Source: Ancylostoma caninum
Lineage: Eukaryota; Nematoda; Chromadorea; Rhabditida; Ancylostomatidae
Direction of reading: 5' to 3'
DNA length: 64,000 nt
Assembly: GCA_037903475.1 (NCBI GenBank)
Contig: JBAJFG010000047.1
Span: forward strand, 4,006,001-4,070,000
Each line of letters starts with the position of its first letter. The stretch's first letter is position 1. The notes under the pieces were generated by a model. It had not been told where the DNA came from, did not search any database, and worked only from the letters and a program-made list of their open reading frames with translations. Below, in pieces: positions 50,747 through 62,000 of the stretch. Made by a program: the position numbers and the translations under genes.

Positions 50747-51218
50747 TTAAAGGCAGCAGGAGCTGAAATCCTCGACTCCGAGCTGAGCTGTGGGTGATGA
50801 AGTACAGACTCAGCAGATCATAAATGTGAAACGAACACAGAAAATGATGGCTTACCTGCAGAGAAAATGGAATATTCGTCGCGAACACGCCTGGCCGTGT
50901 TCGTGCGCCGACGAGTTTTCCTCGCGGCAAAAGACATTGCGGTGCGTGGTTTGGCGCAAAAGGGAAAACGAAATGCATTCAATTCAGAGGGTTTCATGGC
51001 GGGACTCGGCCAAAAGCACGCGCCGCAATGGCTTTCGCGCTGGGGAAAACTCGTCCGCGCGCGAACACGGCCAGGCGTGTTCGCGAAGAATGTTCCATTT
51101 TCTCTGCAGGTAAGCCATCATTGTCTGTGTTCGTTTCACATTTATGATGTGCCGAGTCTGTACTTCACCACCCGCAGCTCAGCTCAGAGTCGAGAATTTC
51201 AGCCCCTGCTGCCTTTAA
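50747..51218. mobile_element. TTAA-bounded palindromic repeat, copy C (complete)
   Basis: Lies in intron 3 of R6, 13 bases after the exon 3 donor. Runs from TTAAAGGCAGCAGGAGCTGA to its inverse ending TGCTGCCTTTAA, with inverted arms of roughly 150-200 bp that include agtacagactcagc and gaacacgcctggccgtg. It is the fullest member of the family and can serve as the reference copy. No ORF of its own. Confidence 0.85.
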
Positions 51219-52130
51219 GAATGTCAAAGGGTCCACTAACATTGGCTGCACTGCCAACATGTGCATGTCCTCCCAAGCATCACCAGTGGCATTCGCACAT
51301 TGCTTTATTCACAAGCCGCAGTTGTAACACTACACTTTGAACTTTTTTAGGTTTCCGTTCCTTTTCTTTGTCTAGCGCTACCAATACTCTGCTTACTTCT
51401 CCTGATGTGGTTCACAGAAGTGAATGTTCAAGGCGAGTTATAGCTAAGGAGCGATCATCGGCGGATGCCCTCATTTTATTCATATTTATAGAATTTATCA
51501 TATTCTGTGAGAATTCACGAAAGAGCGTTACCCACGAGTTCGAGAAGCACGCGGCGCAAGTGCGCCGCGCGTGCTGGAGTTGCCTTCGTAGTAGCAAATC
51601 GTAGGGTTTCCCTACTAGGCTTTCATCCATTTGATGTCAGCTATATTGAAAACTAAATAATTACCAAGAAAACCCCATGTCTACTATCATGGCGACGAGT
51701 CCAGTCCGAGAGGAGGTGTGGCGCGGCCTGCTTCCCGAGTTCGCGAAAAAGGCACATTCATCGACGCTCAGTGCATAGTCCCAAATTAGCTGGCGGGTGG
51801 TTCACGCAGCCCCATGGCATTGCGGCGTGTACTCAAACACTCAACCTCATCACAACACGCCTATGTCATGATATCGTTCAACATACGTCTCTTTTCAGAG
51901 GTTGGCAATTTTGCACTTGGTGCCATTGGACTACATGGCATAATAGCTTCAACAGCCATAGTACTGTGCAATGAACCATATCGGCGATTCGCATTCACTC
52001 TCATCGTGTCAAGTGAGTATATCTGTGCTGAGTGAGAAGAGAGGGAAATAAATAATAATCGGACGACAAGGGTTTATGGTGATTTTCATGTGAATTAAGC
52101 TCATATTATAGCAGAGTCTCTATTTTGTCC

Positions 52131-52776
52131 TTAAAGGCAGCAATCATGGAAATTTTTGGGTTGAGGATTTCGCGGTATATCGGAGCTTTTAGAGACGATG
52201 AACCCATTGACAACGATGAAGTTGCGTAAAACACGCGAAGAACACAGAAAATGATGGCGGTATTTCATGTGTGTCCACAGCGCGGACGAGTGTTCCGTGA
52301 TGGGTCCCGCCACGGATCCCTGCAAAACGAATTTCATAGACACGCCCCCGCTGAACCACATGCGCGGGGTGTGGGTCATGATGAGGCAAAAGTAGGTGGG
52401 CAATGTGTCTGCGATTGACTCATTCGAACCCTCGCCCCGTCCTTCAGGACCTACTCGCACTAATTCGCGCGCGATTCCACCATAGTTGCCCATGCAAATT
52501 TGAATGTGAGTGGAGACGAGTCGACGCCGAAGGGCGGGAAGACGCCGCCCCATTTTGCCTCATCATGACCCACACCCACATGCGCGCACCCTGTCAACAG
52601 CGTTAGGTGGCGCGATGGAACCCTAATGTCCAGAGTGGTAGATGTGTACACGGCAGTATCTTCGCAGGTAGGCGGCCATTTAAGGTGTTCCACTTACTGT
52701 TGCAATTGTCCAGCGGCCGGCTACATGGTAAGCGACTCATTTCAGAAGTGAAAATTTGCGTGAGTGCTGCCTTTAA
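52131..52776. mobile_element. TTAA-bounded repeat, copy D
   Basis: Lies in intron 5 of R6. Begins TTAAAGGCAGCA and ends TGCTGCCTTTAA. The interior is different from A-C apart from gaacacagaaaatgatggc. It has its own inner inverted pair based on gtgggtcatgatgaggcaaa (52371) and its complement (about 52552). A fragment of the same interior recurs at 63020-63110. Confidence 0.75.
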
Positions 52777-52892
52777 AGTGTGAGGAGCAAATTAGCTCTG
52801 CTTGCATATCTTTTCTCGTTTTTGGCTCGAGAAGCAGCCATGATATCCATAACACATGGTTCATCTCATTTCATGTTGCGGTCGTGTGGCAG

Positions 52893-53456
52893 CAATAAAG
52901 TGAGTAAAACGATGTTCAAAAATTCAATATTACAGGATGTAAACGCAAGAAGCATCATGTCTGCATCAGCCGAACCACGGACGAGAACAATGTGCGAAGA
53001 ATCTCTTAAAGCCATAACTACTATGGAGCCAATAGAGCAAATTTCACTTGCACATGTCCTATTATCAATGAGCTAACAAAATTAGTAGTGTTGTCACATT
53101 CAAGTTTGTTTTGGGAAAGTTCCATCATACGAAAGCGAACCAGGAGGTCAAACTATCTAAAGAATGCCACATAACAATAAAGTGAGTAAAACGATGTTCA
53201 AAAATTCAATATTACAGGATGTAAACGCAAGAAGCATCATGTCTGCATCAGCCGAACCACGGACGAGAACAATGTGCGAAGAATCTCTTAAAGCCATAAC
53301 TACTATGGAGCCAATAGAGCAAATTTCACTTGCACATGTCCTATTATCAATGAGCTAACAAAATTAGTAGTGTTGTCACATTCAAGTTTGTTTTGGGAAA
53401 GTTCCATCATACGAAAGCGAACCAGGAGGTCAAACTATCTAAAGAATGCCACATAA
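52893..53456. repeat. exact 282-bp tandem duplication including R6 exon 6
   Basis: 52893-53174 is followed immediately by an identical copy at 53175-53456. Each unit contains the intron end (ttacag), the whole last exon of R6 and about 165 bp of 3' flank. I saw no mismatch between copies. The second exon copy (53218-53291) would be in 3' UTR or an alternative last exon. Confidence 0.95.
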
Positions 53457-54345
53457 ATCTGAATTCTTACTGTTTATGACAGAGAAAAATCCTAAAACGT
53501 GCATGATCAGCCGCATCCTGTCCGGCGATTTCTGATCATAGCTATATTTTTCAAATGAACTTAATAACAATCCGGCAAGACAAGCAATTTCTTATCAGCA
53601 ACTTACTGAATTTTATTTGGCTTCCTTAGAACGTTCAGTTATGTACTCATGCATTCACACCAACCAAAGTTTAGTATGTCATGAACGCTAAATGAGTCAT
53701 GCCCAAGAATGGCAGGTGCAGATATTTAATCGCATAGTAGATGTTTCGTTGCTATGGAATGCTAGCATACTTTGGGGGTTACAAATACAAATTCATGCAA
53801 ATTCTCTCGTGGAAAGCTTGGGAAAATCCCAGTGATTGAGTGCACCAAAAGTGAACTCCGGTCACAAAATGTACTTCAGTGTCACGAAGAAAAGGCGAGT
53901 TTTCAGAAATCAGGCACCTCGAGGAGAACAGCCGCGCACCCAAGATCTCACTGGCCGCGTGCGTTTTGGAATGCTCCGGATTGCTATAGTACTCACCGGT
54001 TTCCATGTCAGCAGATTCTTACTGTCAAAACCACATGATATGTACAGTGACATCATATTCATGTTTCAGATTATAGTTAACCCATCCGAAAACTGGCCCC
54101 GAATATTCGAATATGGAATACTCGGTGCCCTCGAAACCATTCAAATCAATAAATAACGTTCGAGCCGCAAATTTCAATAGTATTCGAAATTGGATATTGG
54201 AATACTACGGTCTTCGGTTATTCGAATAGCCAAATATTCGAGAATTATTGAGTGATCGAATAAATTTTACCTAAAAAGTTAGATTGGTGTGGACATTCTG
54301 GTCTGATTTTTAAGGGCTATAGTTGCTCCCAGATACAAATTCCAT
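53457..54345. other. intergenic, no gene seen
   Basis: AT-rich. A cluster of ttcgaatatt/aatattcgaa words at about 54105-54260 suggests a degenerate repeat. Confidence 0.35.
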
Positions 54346-54599
54346 GTTTTGTGGTCTTTTGAGCAGAGGCCAAGATTTGTATTGATCTTTTTATTGAACG
54401 GCTAACGTTTCGGCGCAGTCGCCTTCGTCAGAGCCTTGACAGCCGCAATGCCGATGGAATAACGGACCACCTAGGTGGTCCGTTATTCCATCGGCATTGC
54501 GGCTGTCAAGGCTCTGACGAAGGCGACTGCGCCGAAACGTTAGCCGTTCAATAAAAAGATCAATACAAATCTTGGCCTCTGCTCAAAAGACCACAAAAC
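54346..54599. repeat. perfect 254-bp palindrome without spacer
   Basis: Arms 54346-54472 and 54473-54599 are exact reverse complements, centred in gaccacctaggtggtc. Each arm holds ctgacgaaggcgactgcgcc followed by gaaacgtt, a motif also present in altered form at the ends of the Penelope-like sequences in this window. It may be a head-to-head pair of Penelope-like element ends. A cloning or assembly foldback artefact is also possible. Confidence 0.93.
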
Positions 54600-54955
54600 T
54601 CGGACTGACTATGCCAAGGTTCAGAGAAAGTCGAACCTTTATTCTGCTACAAATTCCATGGTTAGAAACCTATGACGAAACCAGGCATTTCTGCTCTAGA
54701 ATGGGGGAAAGCTCGCTGCTGTTAGGACTAATTAAAAAAAACTATTATAGAATAACTAAAGTGACAGCGCAATACCACTTTTCTCCATCTCAGGTGATTC
54801 CAGTAGCATTTTGGGCAACCCTCCCCTAAAGACCCACGTTGCCTAAAGTCTACTGATCCCAATGGTTAATTCTGGTACAACTCAAGATCTGTCGCTGCAG
54901 TAGCTTAGATAAACACGTTCCTAGGTATTTTCTTTGACGTTTCAAGGACGTATAT

Positions 54956-56187
54956 ATCAGGTTGGGTGCGAAATTAATTGCCGAAACGAACACTTCAGTT
55001 CAAAGTGTTATACCTTGGCTAAAACACAGTATTCTTCATCAGTTTCAATTCGATAAATCTTCCCTAACATTATAGTGAAAACGCTATGCTTCTACAATGA
55101 AAACTGAGATCGCTAAAATCTAAAAACTTATGGAAGGTGGCATACTCTAGATCAGCAGCCGGCTGCTGTCGTAGATTCCATCTGGGACTCGGGAAAAGTG
55201 ATATTCAGTAAGGGAAAAGTCCGAGGAAAAACTAGGACGAGTACCAAAAGCACCTCGATGCCTTACCAAGTGAGAGGCATAGCGCTACCCTAGCGCAGGA
55301 GAAAACCTGGTTCTTCTCACCACTGCCAACCAAATCTACCGCAGATTTTCGGACATCAGCTGAAATTACAATAGTACGACTCTGTTGTCAACGACTAACT
55401 AGGATGGAGAGGGTTGCAGCGGATCACACCCTCACAGCACCAGCAAACTCCTAACACAACTCCTTAGAGAGAAGATCTGGTTCAGGAAAACTTAGAAGTG
55501 GGAGATCGTTTCTGCCCACATATATTTGCATTTTTTGTTATTGTACAGAAACTGGGCCTCATCCACAGTAACTATATAGTCTAGAGGTGAGTAGATTTTG
55601 GAAGAAAAATTAAGTTAGAAAAGGTGTCACAGCTTGTGAGACACTAGTCGCCTGTCAGATCGTGTGGTGTTCACATCCGCACCTTGCTTACCCTGTTGAT
55701 TGGAGTCAGACGTCTTGAAGCTGTAGCATAGTAAGTGATCATCCCTGCTCTCATCGTCCAGATGAGCTGCCCTCAACGCGCGATCGTCTAGCGACATCCC
55801 GCGACCACGACCATGGTTGTATCTGGGTTTGAAATCGTAGGGAGAAAACTTCGCGAACCTTTATCTCTACCTTTACCTTTATCTCACTGTCCATTGGGAA
55901 GATGATTCTAAGATAAAACAAATGCAAAATTACCGGACGTCTCCGTTTCGGAGTGATCAAGTTTGAGCTCGTTAACCATGATCGCCCGAAAATCACCTCG
56001 ACTCAGCAGTTGCTAGTGACTCTGTAAAGAATGCCAGGAAAGAGCTAGCCAGAATATTCAAGGAGCACATGAAAGAGGAGGAAAAACACTTTCAGAAGGT
56101 CACACAATTTTCTCAAATTTCATGGAACAGAACACCTTATTTGTACATACCCGAAAACGGCAATTAATTTCGCACCAACCTGATAGT
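54956..56187. mobile_element. mariner-like TIR element, decayed
   Basis: The left end tcaggttgggtgcgaaatta and the right end, its complement taatttcgcaccaacctga, form TIRs of about 27 bp resembling mariner ends. Length is about 1.23 kb. No readable transposase is left; a plus-strand stretch near 55100-55400 may derive from one. Confidence 0.7.
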
Positions 56188-56511
56188 TAACTATCCTTGA
56201 CATGCAGATACTCTGTTCTTATTTTTCTTCTATTACGATTAGCTTTCGGCAACTAATGCCTTCGTCGAACCTTAATATTTCAAGAACAATGCAACACCAT
56301 CACAGGCAAACCACAAAGGAGCGACACACCATATAGAAAGACGACGATGAACGATTTTAAGCCCAACGATGTGGCTGACCTATACATAAAAATCTTACTG
56401 AAGCTGCAGGGCACAAGCGACAATAAGGGAATAGATCTAACCCCTCTAACGGGTGGCAATTGAAGAGTGAGTTAGTGACCTAGAGCCAGGGGACTTATAT
56501 GGCTAAAGGAA

Positions 56512-58047
56512 TCAAGCGATTAGTCGTAACACTTCTCCTAACTCCTCTCTCGCATTTAACTCCGACTCATATCTTCTCATCTCCCTTGCCTCCATTATTT
56601 TCCTTTCCAGCGACCTATTCAAGTAGGGGTGGAGCACTCGAACCGTGAATAGTAATAAACACAGCTGGTGGTGGTTCATGGGTGTGTGTTAGAGTTCGAT
56701 GCCTCAAAGAACTCTCACTAGGATAGGAGGGAGGGTTAGCTAAAGCTCTTCGGTGTTCATCTAATCTTCTGCGAAGAGGTCTCATTGCCGCGCCGATGAA
56801 TTTCTCGCCACATACAACACAGTTGATCATATAGGCTGTGCCTTGAAGTCACCAAATTTTCTCCTCAATACAGTATCGGCAATTTGCTTCAAGGCATCTG
56901 CTTTCGTAAGTACATGGAGATGTGAGGAAGTCTTTCAACGTAGGTAGCTGGCGGAACATGAGACAGTTTGATCTACTTTTCGAGCTGAAGCATCCCCCAC
57001 ATAGATGATACCCCAGCTTGGATCCAAGTGTTTGGGGACGCATCTCTTCTCCCAACCAAAAAAAACTGCGCTCGCCTACGTTGTGTGGAACGCATCCATC
57101 TTGTGAGGAAGTTTGAACATTTACCAGCAGGACTCCAGCCACATGCTCAATTGAATTTCATCATGGTGTGATGGATGGTGTTCCTCCCACTCGGTGCACT
57201 GCTATTGGCACAAACGAAATCGATGATGATCTGTCAGCGGCACTAAGCTTCGGTCCTTCTTTCGCTGTATCTCCAAGAGTTGACAGTTCCACCGTAGACA
57301 GAGCTCTCTGTGGGCTTCATCGTTCGTTGTATCTCAAAGAGTTGACAGTTCCACCGTAGACAGAGCTCTCTGTGGGCTTCATCAATTTGCCCACCGATTG
57401 CGTTGGAGGTTGCAAACTGGTCCGACAGCACTTGATCGACAATCAACTATTATTTCCTCTATGAAGCTTCCAAGACCAGCTTCTGAAGTGGATGCAAGAA
57501 TAGCTAGTCTAGTGATTGCCGTACAACGAATATATTCAAGCGAAGGAACACAAGCCTATCGCTCTAATCTAACATCTAGCGAACAAAGGGGCATCACAAA
57601 GCTTCTCCGTTCCAAGAATAGGTTAGGATACACGGTTGGAGACAATTGCGTCTCCTTCGTAGTCATGTGCCACAGTCGATGAACAAGATCATCACCAATA
57701 GTGTACTCTCCGATTCTGATGTGGTCAACTGAAGTTTGTAAATATTCAAGGTGATGACATAAACTTTTAAAACATGTAATGCTGGTTTGGCTATTATTAA
57801 CACACTGCAGCACTAACGTTGGACTCCAAAAGTACAGAGTAGCAAGAAAATCTTTGGCCAAAGGTTTTTTGCTGGTATCCTCGGCGCTGAGAAGTTTCTT
57901 CACTTTGTTTTCGCAGTATCGATCCATCTGTTCTGAACATACATCTACAATTTCATTTTTGCAGCTGTATACGAACGCAGTATAAATGCCAGAACACGAA
58001 CTGGAGAACGTGGATGCCCTCTCGAGGCGTCTAGTGATGTCTTTCAC
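56512..58047 (-). mobile_element. Penelope-like element fragment, minus strand, GIY-YIG end
   Basis: On the minus strand, reading down from about 57142: a Cys-rich linker (SPCTYESRCLEANCRYC), the GIY-YIG-type block (VVCGEKFIGAAMRPLRRRLD, with the usual GETGR reduced to GAAMR), then after a frame change a C-terminal helix LHPYLNRSLERKIMEAREM and a stop at about 56512. The upstream part to 58047 is open in pieces but shows no reverse transcriptase motif I can name. The copy is broken. Confidence 0.7.
57266..57384. repeat. 62-bp tandem duplication
   Basis: The unit containing gagttgacagttccaccgta and gagctctctgtgggcttcat is repeated once with an offset of 62, inside the minus-strand Penelope-like fragment. 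Confidence 0.9.
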
Positions 58048-59015
58048 AAGGGTCCTTGGTGATGTCCCTCACAAGGGTCACTTTTCGGGACAAAAAACAG
58101 CAAAAGTATTGTTGGATGTGCTCTTTCCAAAAAGCAGCTTCAAGGGGATCATCCCCCTAGAATTCTAGAAATAACAAGGAAAATGCTTTAAAAAGTGCTT
58201 ATTCACATTTCTACAACAGCAAAGCCGGACATCCTGGCCAAATAGAAAAGTCTTCGGCACAGGTCTAAAGACTGAAGTTGGATTTGAGTGTGCAAAATAC
58301 TCAAAACGCAAAATGCTTCCTCTCTCACGAGCAGTATTTTTGTTACGAACCTATGGCGGTGTTACTGCCTGTGCTGTCCCCCAATAGAACGTCGAATATC
58401 CAGCGATCTCCGCGCACATTCCAGCAGATTTCGCTTAATTCGCATGAAAGCGAGCGTATTTCGCTTATTTTCTGGAGATTTACGTGTATTTTTAGGTAAA
58501 ATGGGGAAATTTTCCAGCGAGAAATAAGCGAAATCTGCTCGAAAGCACATGTAATATGCTCAAATTTTGTCATCTTAACAGGTGTGAAGAAGTGGCATCC
58601 CTTTGTCAAAAACTTGCATAGATCGAGAGGATAGAAGCCTGATCCTACTAAATTAGTAGTACTAAATAAGACGACAAATAATAAGTAATTATGTATGTAA
58701 AAAATAATAAATAGGTGCCTATAAAAATAGTATATAATAAAAATAATAGTAGGCACTGTGAGTGCCAATGTTTTTCACTATTGTTGACTTGACTAACTGC
58801 TTCTTGATCGTAAATTCATCACGTCCCCTTTAAAAATTTCCTCGATTCTTTTTTTTGTCACATTCATATGATGAAAGCTAAAAATTTCGTCATCATCACA
58901 GAGATTTTAATTTTCCCGCCCCATACATGAAAACAGCGAAGCCCATCGCTTTGAATGCACTTTCGATTCCCAAAAACAACGATTGAGCCGTACAATATAA
59001 ATCCAACAGGACAAC
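58048..59015. other. intergenic, upstream of the zinc-finger gene
   Basis: No exon recognised. A 14-bp inverted pair (gcagatttcgctta at about 58428, its complement at about 58525) lies in a run of gcgaaat-type words. The last 100 bp should contain the promoter or 5' UTR of the next gene. Confidence 0.35.
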
Positions 59016-62000
59016 ATGGGGTCAGGTAATGTTCTAAAACTTTATTTTTTATTTTTGCTCACCTTCGTACGAGCACAAACTCACCCGTTGATAGCGCCAC
59101 CCCACGTTTTCGAAACTCTGCATTTCGAAGAGGCTCCCATGGCTGTTGGTGCATTCTTTTTCCAAAAATTAGTTTTTCATAACCTCTTAGTCCTGAATAT
59201 CTGCTGGATCATAAAATAAATAAAGTGGGACTGGCGCATTGACCCCAGCGTGACCCAGGACGTGATCGCGTCCTTATTCCCACAGCCACTCTCATGTCGT
59301 TTCATTTCATTCCTTAAAACATTTTTTTGCTAATTTTCAATATTATTTTCGTTCCCTACAGAACACAGCGACGATATGGTCGAAACAGGGCTGCGAGGAG
59401 CATTAAGTGGTGAGTTCATTCGTTGCGAAGTCGCTGTTCAGCTCGAAAAAGCAATCAGTTGCATTCAGGAGTTAATGAATTAGTCAGTTTTCTGGAATCG
59501 GCATCGTCAAGCGATAGGTCAGCGTTCTCGAAGAGAGCCAATGTGATTCTTGAATGCAGGTACGAGTGTTGAGGATCAATTTCTTTTTTTTTCATTTGTT
59601 TGAATTGAGCAGCGCTGCGCGGTTTTCGAAAATAGTGACAGCATCCTTGTTAGTCTCCACTGGTTTGCTTTTTCGGAGCAGACATTAAAATGAATCTCAG
59701 CAAAAACGGAAGCGAAGTAGACGTGTGAAGGCAGAGATATTGACCGAACCTTTTATAATTGATTTCGAAATTTATTAAAACAAGAAGGAACAACTCCTTT
59801 GTCGCCGGTTATAGCCGTTTTTTCGTACTAAATCATTCAGACTAGAAAACCTATCAGTAAAAGTCTTGTTAAAAAATGTTCAGTACATAGTACATCCGTG
59901 TGGTTATCTGCATTAACAATTTTCGAGGACTTGCGTTTAGTTGCGTATTTTGAATGAGCTATCGATGAACAGTGTTGTGAGGCACTATGAAAACGGAAAA
60001 CTGGTGAAAATATGAAGATAAGCTGTCTTTCAGTGCAAACTACAAATTCTTATAAGATATGAGAACATGTAGCATTTTATTTTGACTAGCGACAGCTTCG
60101 TTTTGCATTGTTCCATAGGCCTAAAACCCTTCCAGCAGAATTTCTGCTCTGGGTTGCAGAGGTTGCAATCACTGCTTATCGAGTTACAACACCCACAGCC
60201 ACAATACCATCCGGAATGCTGGATACTCTGGGACACAAAAACTTGTCCAGTGTCTTTTTTTTTTTGAGAGTAATGCAGGAGTAATGTTCATGCAGTGCAA
60301 TTCACCGCAGTAACTAGTGCAAACTGTAAGGAAATGAAGGACTTATGATTCAGTGATTATTGTTTATATCCTTAAGAAACTTCCAACTTAACATATTCGT
60401 TTTAATCCTGAGTAAGTCGTAACGCTCTAAAATCGGCACTTCAAATTCGCAATGGATTTCTATAAGAAGTTCTAAATGCATGCCTAAACAGTGGCGGTCA
60501 AAATGATATGATCGGCGCAACTTCGACAAAGGATTTTTTGCTACAATTCACCCCTGGGTTGAGTTATCAAGATGAGATTTGGATATGTGCTGAAGCTGTA
60601 TGGGTGCTTCCCAACAGCAGCTTTTCTGGAAAGAAACTCAATTCTAGTGACTTTGTTAAGCCCAGACATCAATTTCCTCGGCTTTCTTTGATTTAGTCTT
60701 AGATTTGTCCACTATCTTCACTACCACCTTTTGAGGAAATGGAGAGTTGATACAGGTTAGGCACATAATTGGCTTTTTTTTTCGTCAGACGTCGTTGCTG
60801 CACCTTCCTTTGCTACTCAAATGAAATGCGAGGACTAAAGTAACTGGTCGAATTTACCAAAAAAAACTTTTTCATTGTATCTAAGGAATATCGACAGCGT
60901 TACAGTTCTTATTTAAACGTCAGAGTAGTTGTCAGTAGTGAATATCAAAGAAATATCCTCCGTCGAAACGGTTGCCTTTTGTGCAGGATTATTGAAAACT
61001 CTTTTTTCTCACCCCTTTGGGCTTTCTGGCAGTCCCACTTTTTTATGCAAGGAGAAGGACGACAGAACACGACTATTACATCGGAAATGAGGCGTTACAA
61101 ACGAGGAACCATCGTTTTGATTAAAGTAATGAATTTGAACTTGGAACGCGATAGTTCTGTTTGAAAGCAGTTTTCGTCAATGTCATTCATCGAAAAGAAA
61201 GAGTACTTCGACCCTCGTCACATCCTAAAGTTTTGGCCAAATAGCTCAATCCCAAGTTAAGTTGCGATGAAATGTTCCGCCTTCAACATACCACTGATCA
61301 TATCTTATTGGCCGCGATCTCTTGTACAAATATCTTGATCAAAACATCAGGACATTTTGCATGTTCGTCTTGTACAAATAGTTCACTTGAATTAGCAAGA
61401 TACTCTCATTTCATAAAACTTATCCAAGGAAAGCTTCCCATGTTTTGTGCAAATCTGAGGAATCTGGAATTTGTATTCTATATTTGCTGAAATGTAGAGA
61501 TTTCCAAATGTATTTATATTTGGAAGTTTCTCATTCTCCTGGTGGTGAAATAGAAAACCAAATAAGCAGCCAAGCTAAAATATACCTTGCGAGAGCTATC
61601 GATGTCGATTGAAATGCCGATTCCAGCTGTACCACACCAAAAAAGTCATACGTAAGGGTAATATAAAACTTGTGGACATTTTTCGTTCGAATTATGGGCA
61701 CAACGTTGTGCGGAAATATTGCTGTCGATCTATGTCCAAGCATCCCAATCGGAATCGTCTTTAATGAGCTTGTATGTATTATATGGTGGGGCAAGCACGC
61801 TCATAGAGCTGAGATAATTTCATCAGCTGTTCAGATAATTTTGAAGCCATCATTGAGCTTTTGTATCAGTGATTTAAGGCTTTCTCATCGGGATTTCTAC
61901 ATAATTGGGTTTGGATGAACTGCTATTGTTATTTGGAGTTGTTGCATAACCCTATTGCTGACTAACATTTTGTCAGAAAGTCAAATTTTATTGCAACCTT

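Larger units (their letters stand above)
48563..53009 (+). pseudogene. receptor R6, Srh/Sri-type, inactivated by a frameshift
   Basis: Six exons: 48563-48968, 49122-49231, 50510-50733, 51351-51432, 51899-52012, 52936-53009. Exon 1 (MIKCDDFDIYPRT, MGAFKRYLLLYQ, PVVFFPLPMGYTGSW) and exon 2 (SSPDQNAARQW) are intact. Exon 3 is 224 nt, not 225: after RLHVYTPGSI one base is missing, so the frame hits TGA and TAG at once. One base shifted, it continues FMIAVTILGII to LSQRTRSMQKRYF. Exon 4 (VSVPFLCLALPIL) ends at g|gcgagt, a GC donor in place of GT. Exon 5 (FALGAIGLHGIIAS, NEPYRRF) and the basic tail (CKRKKHH) are fine. Apart from the deletion it is well conserved, so loss is recent or the deletion is an assembly error. 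Confidence 0.85.
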
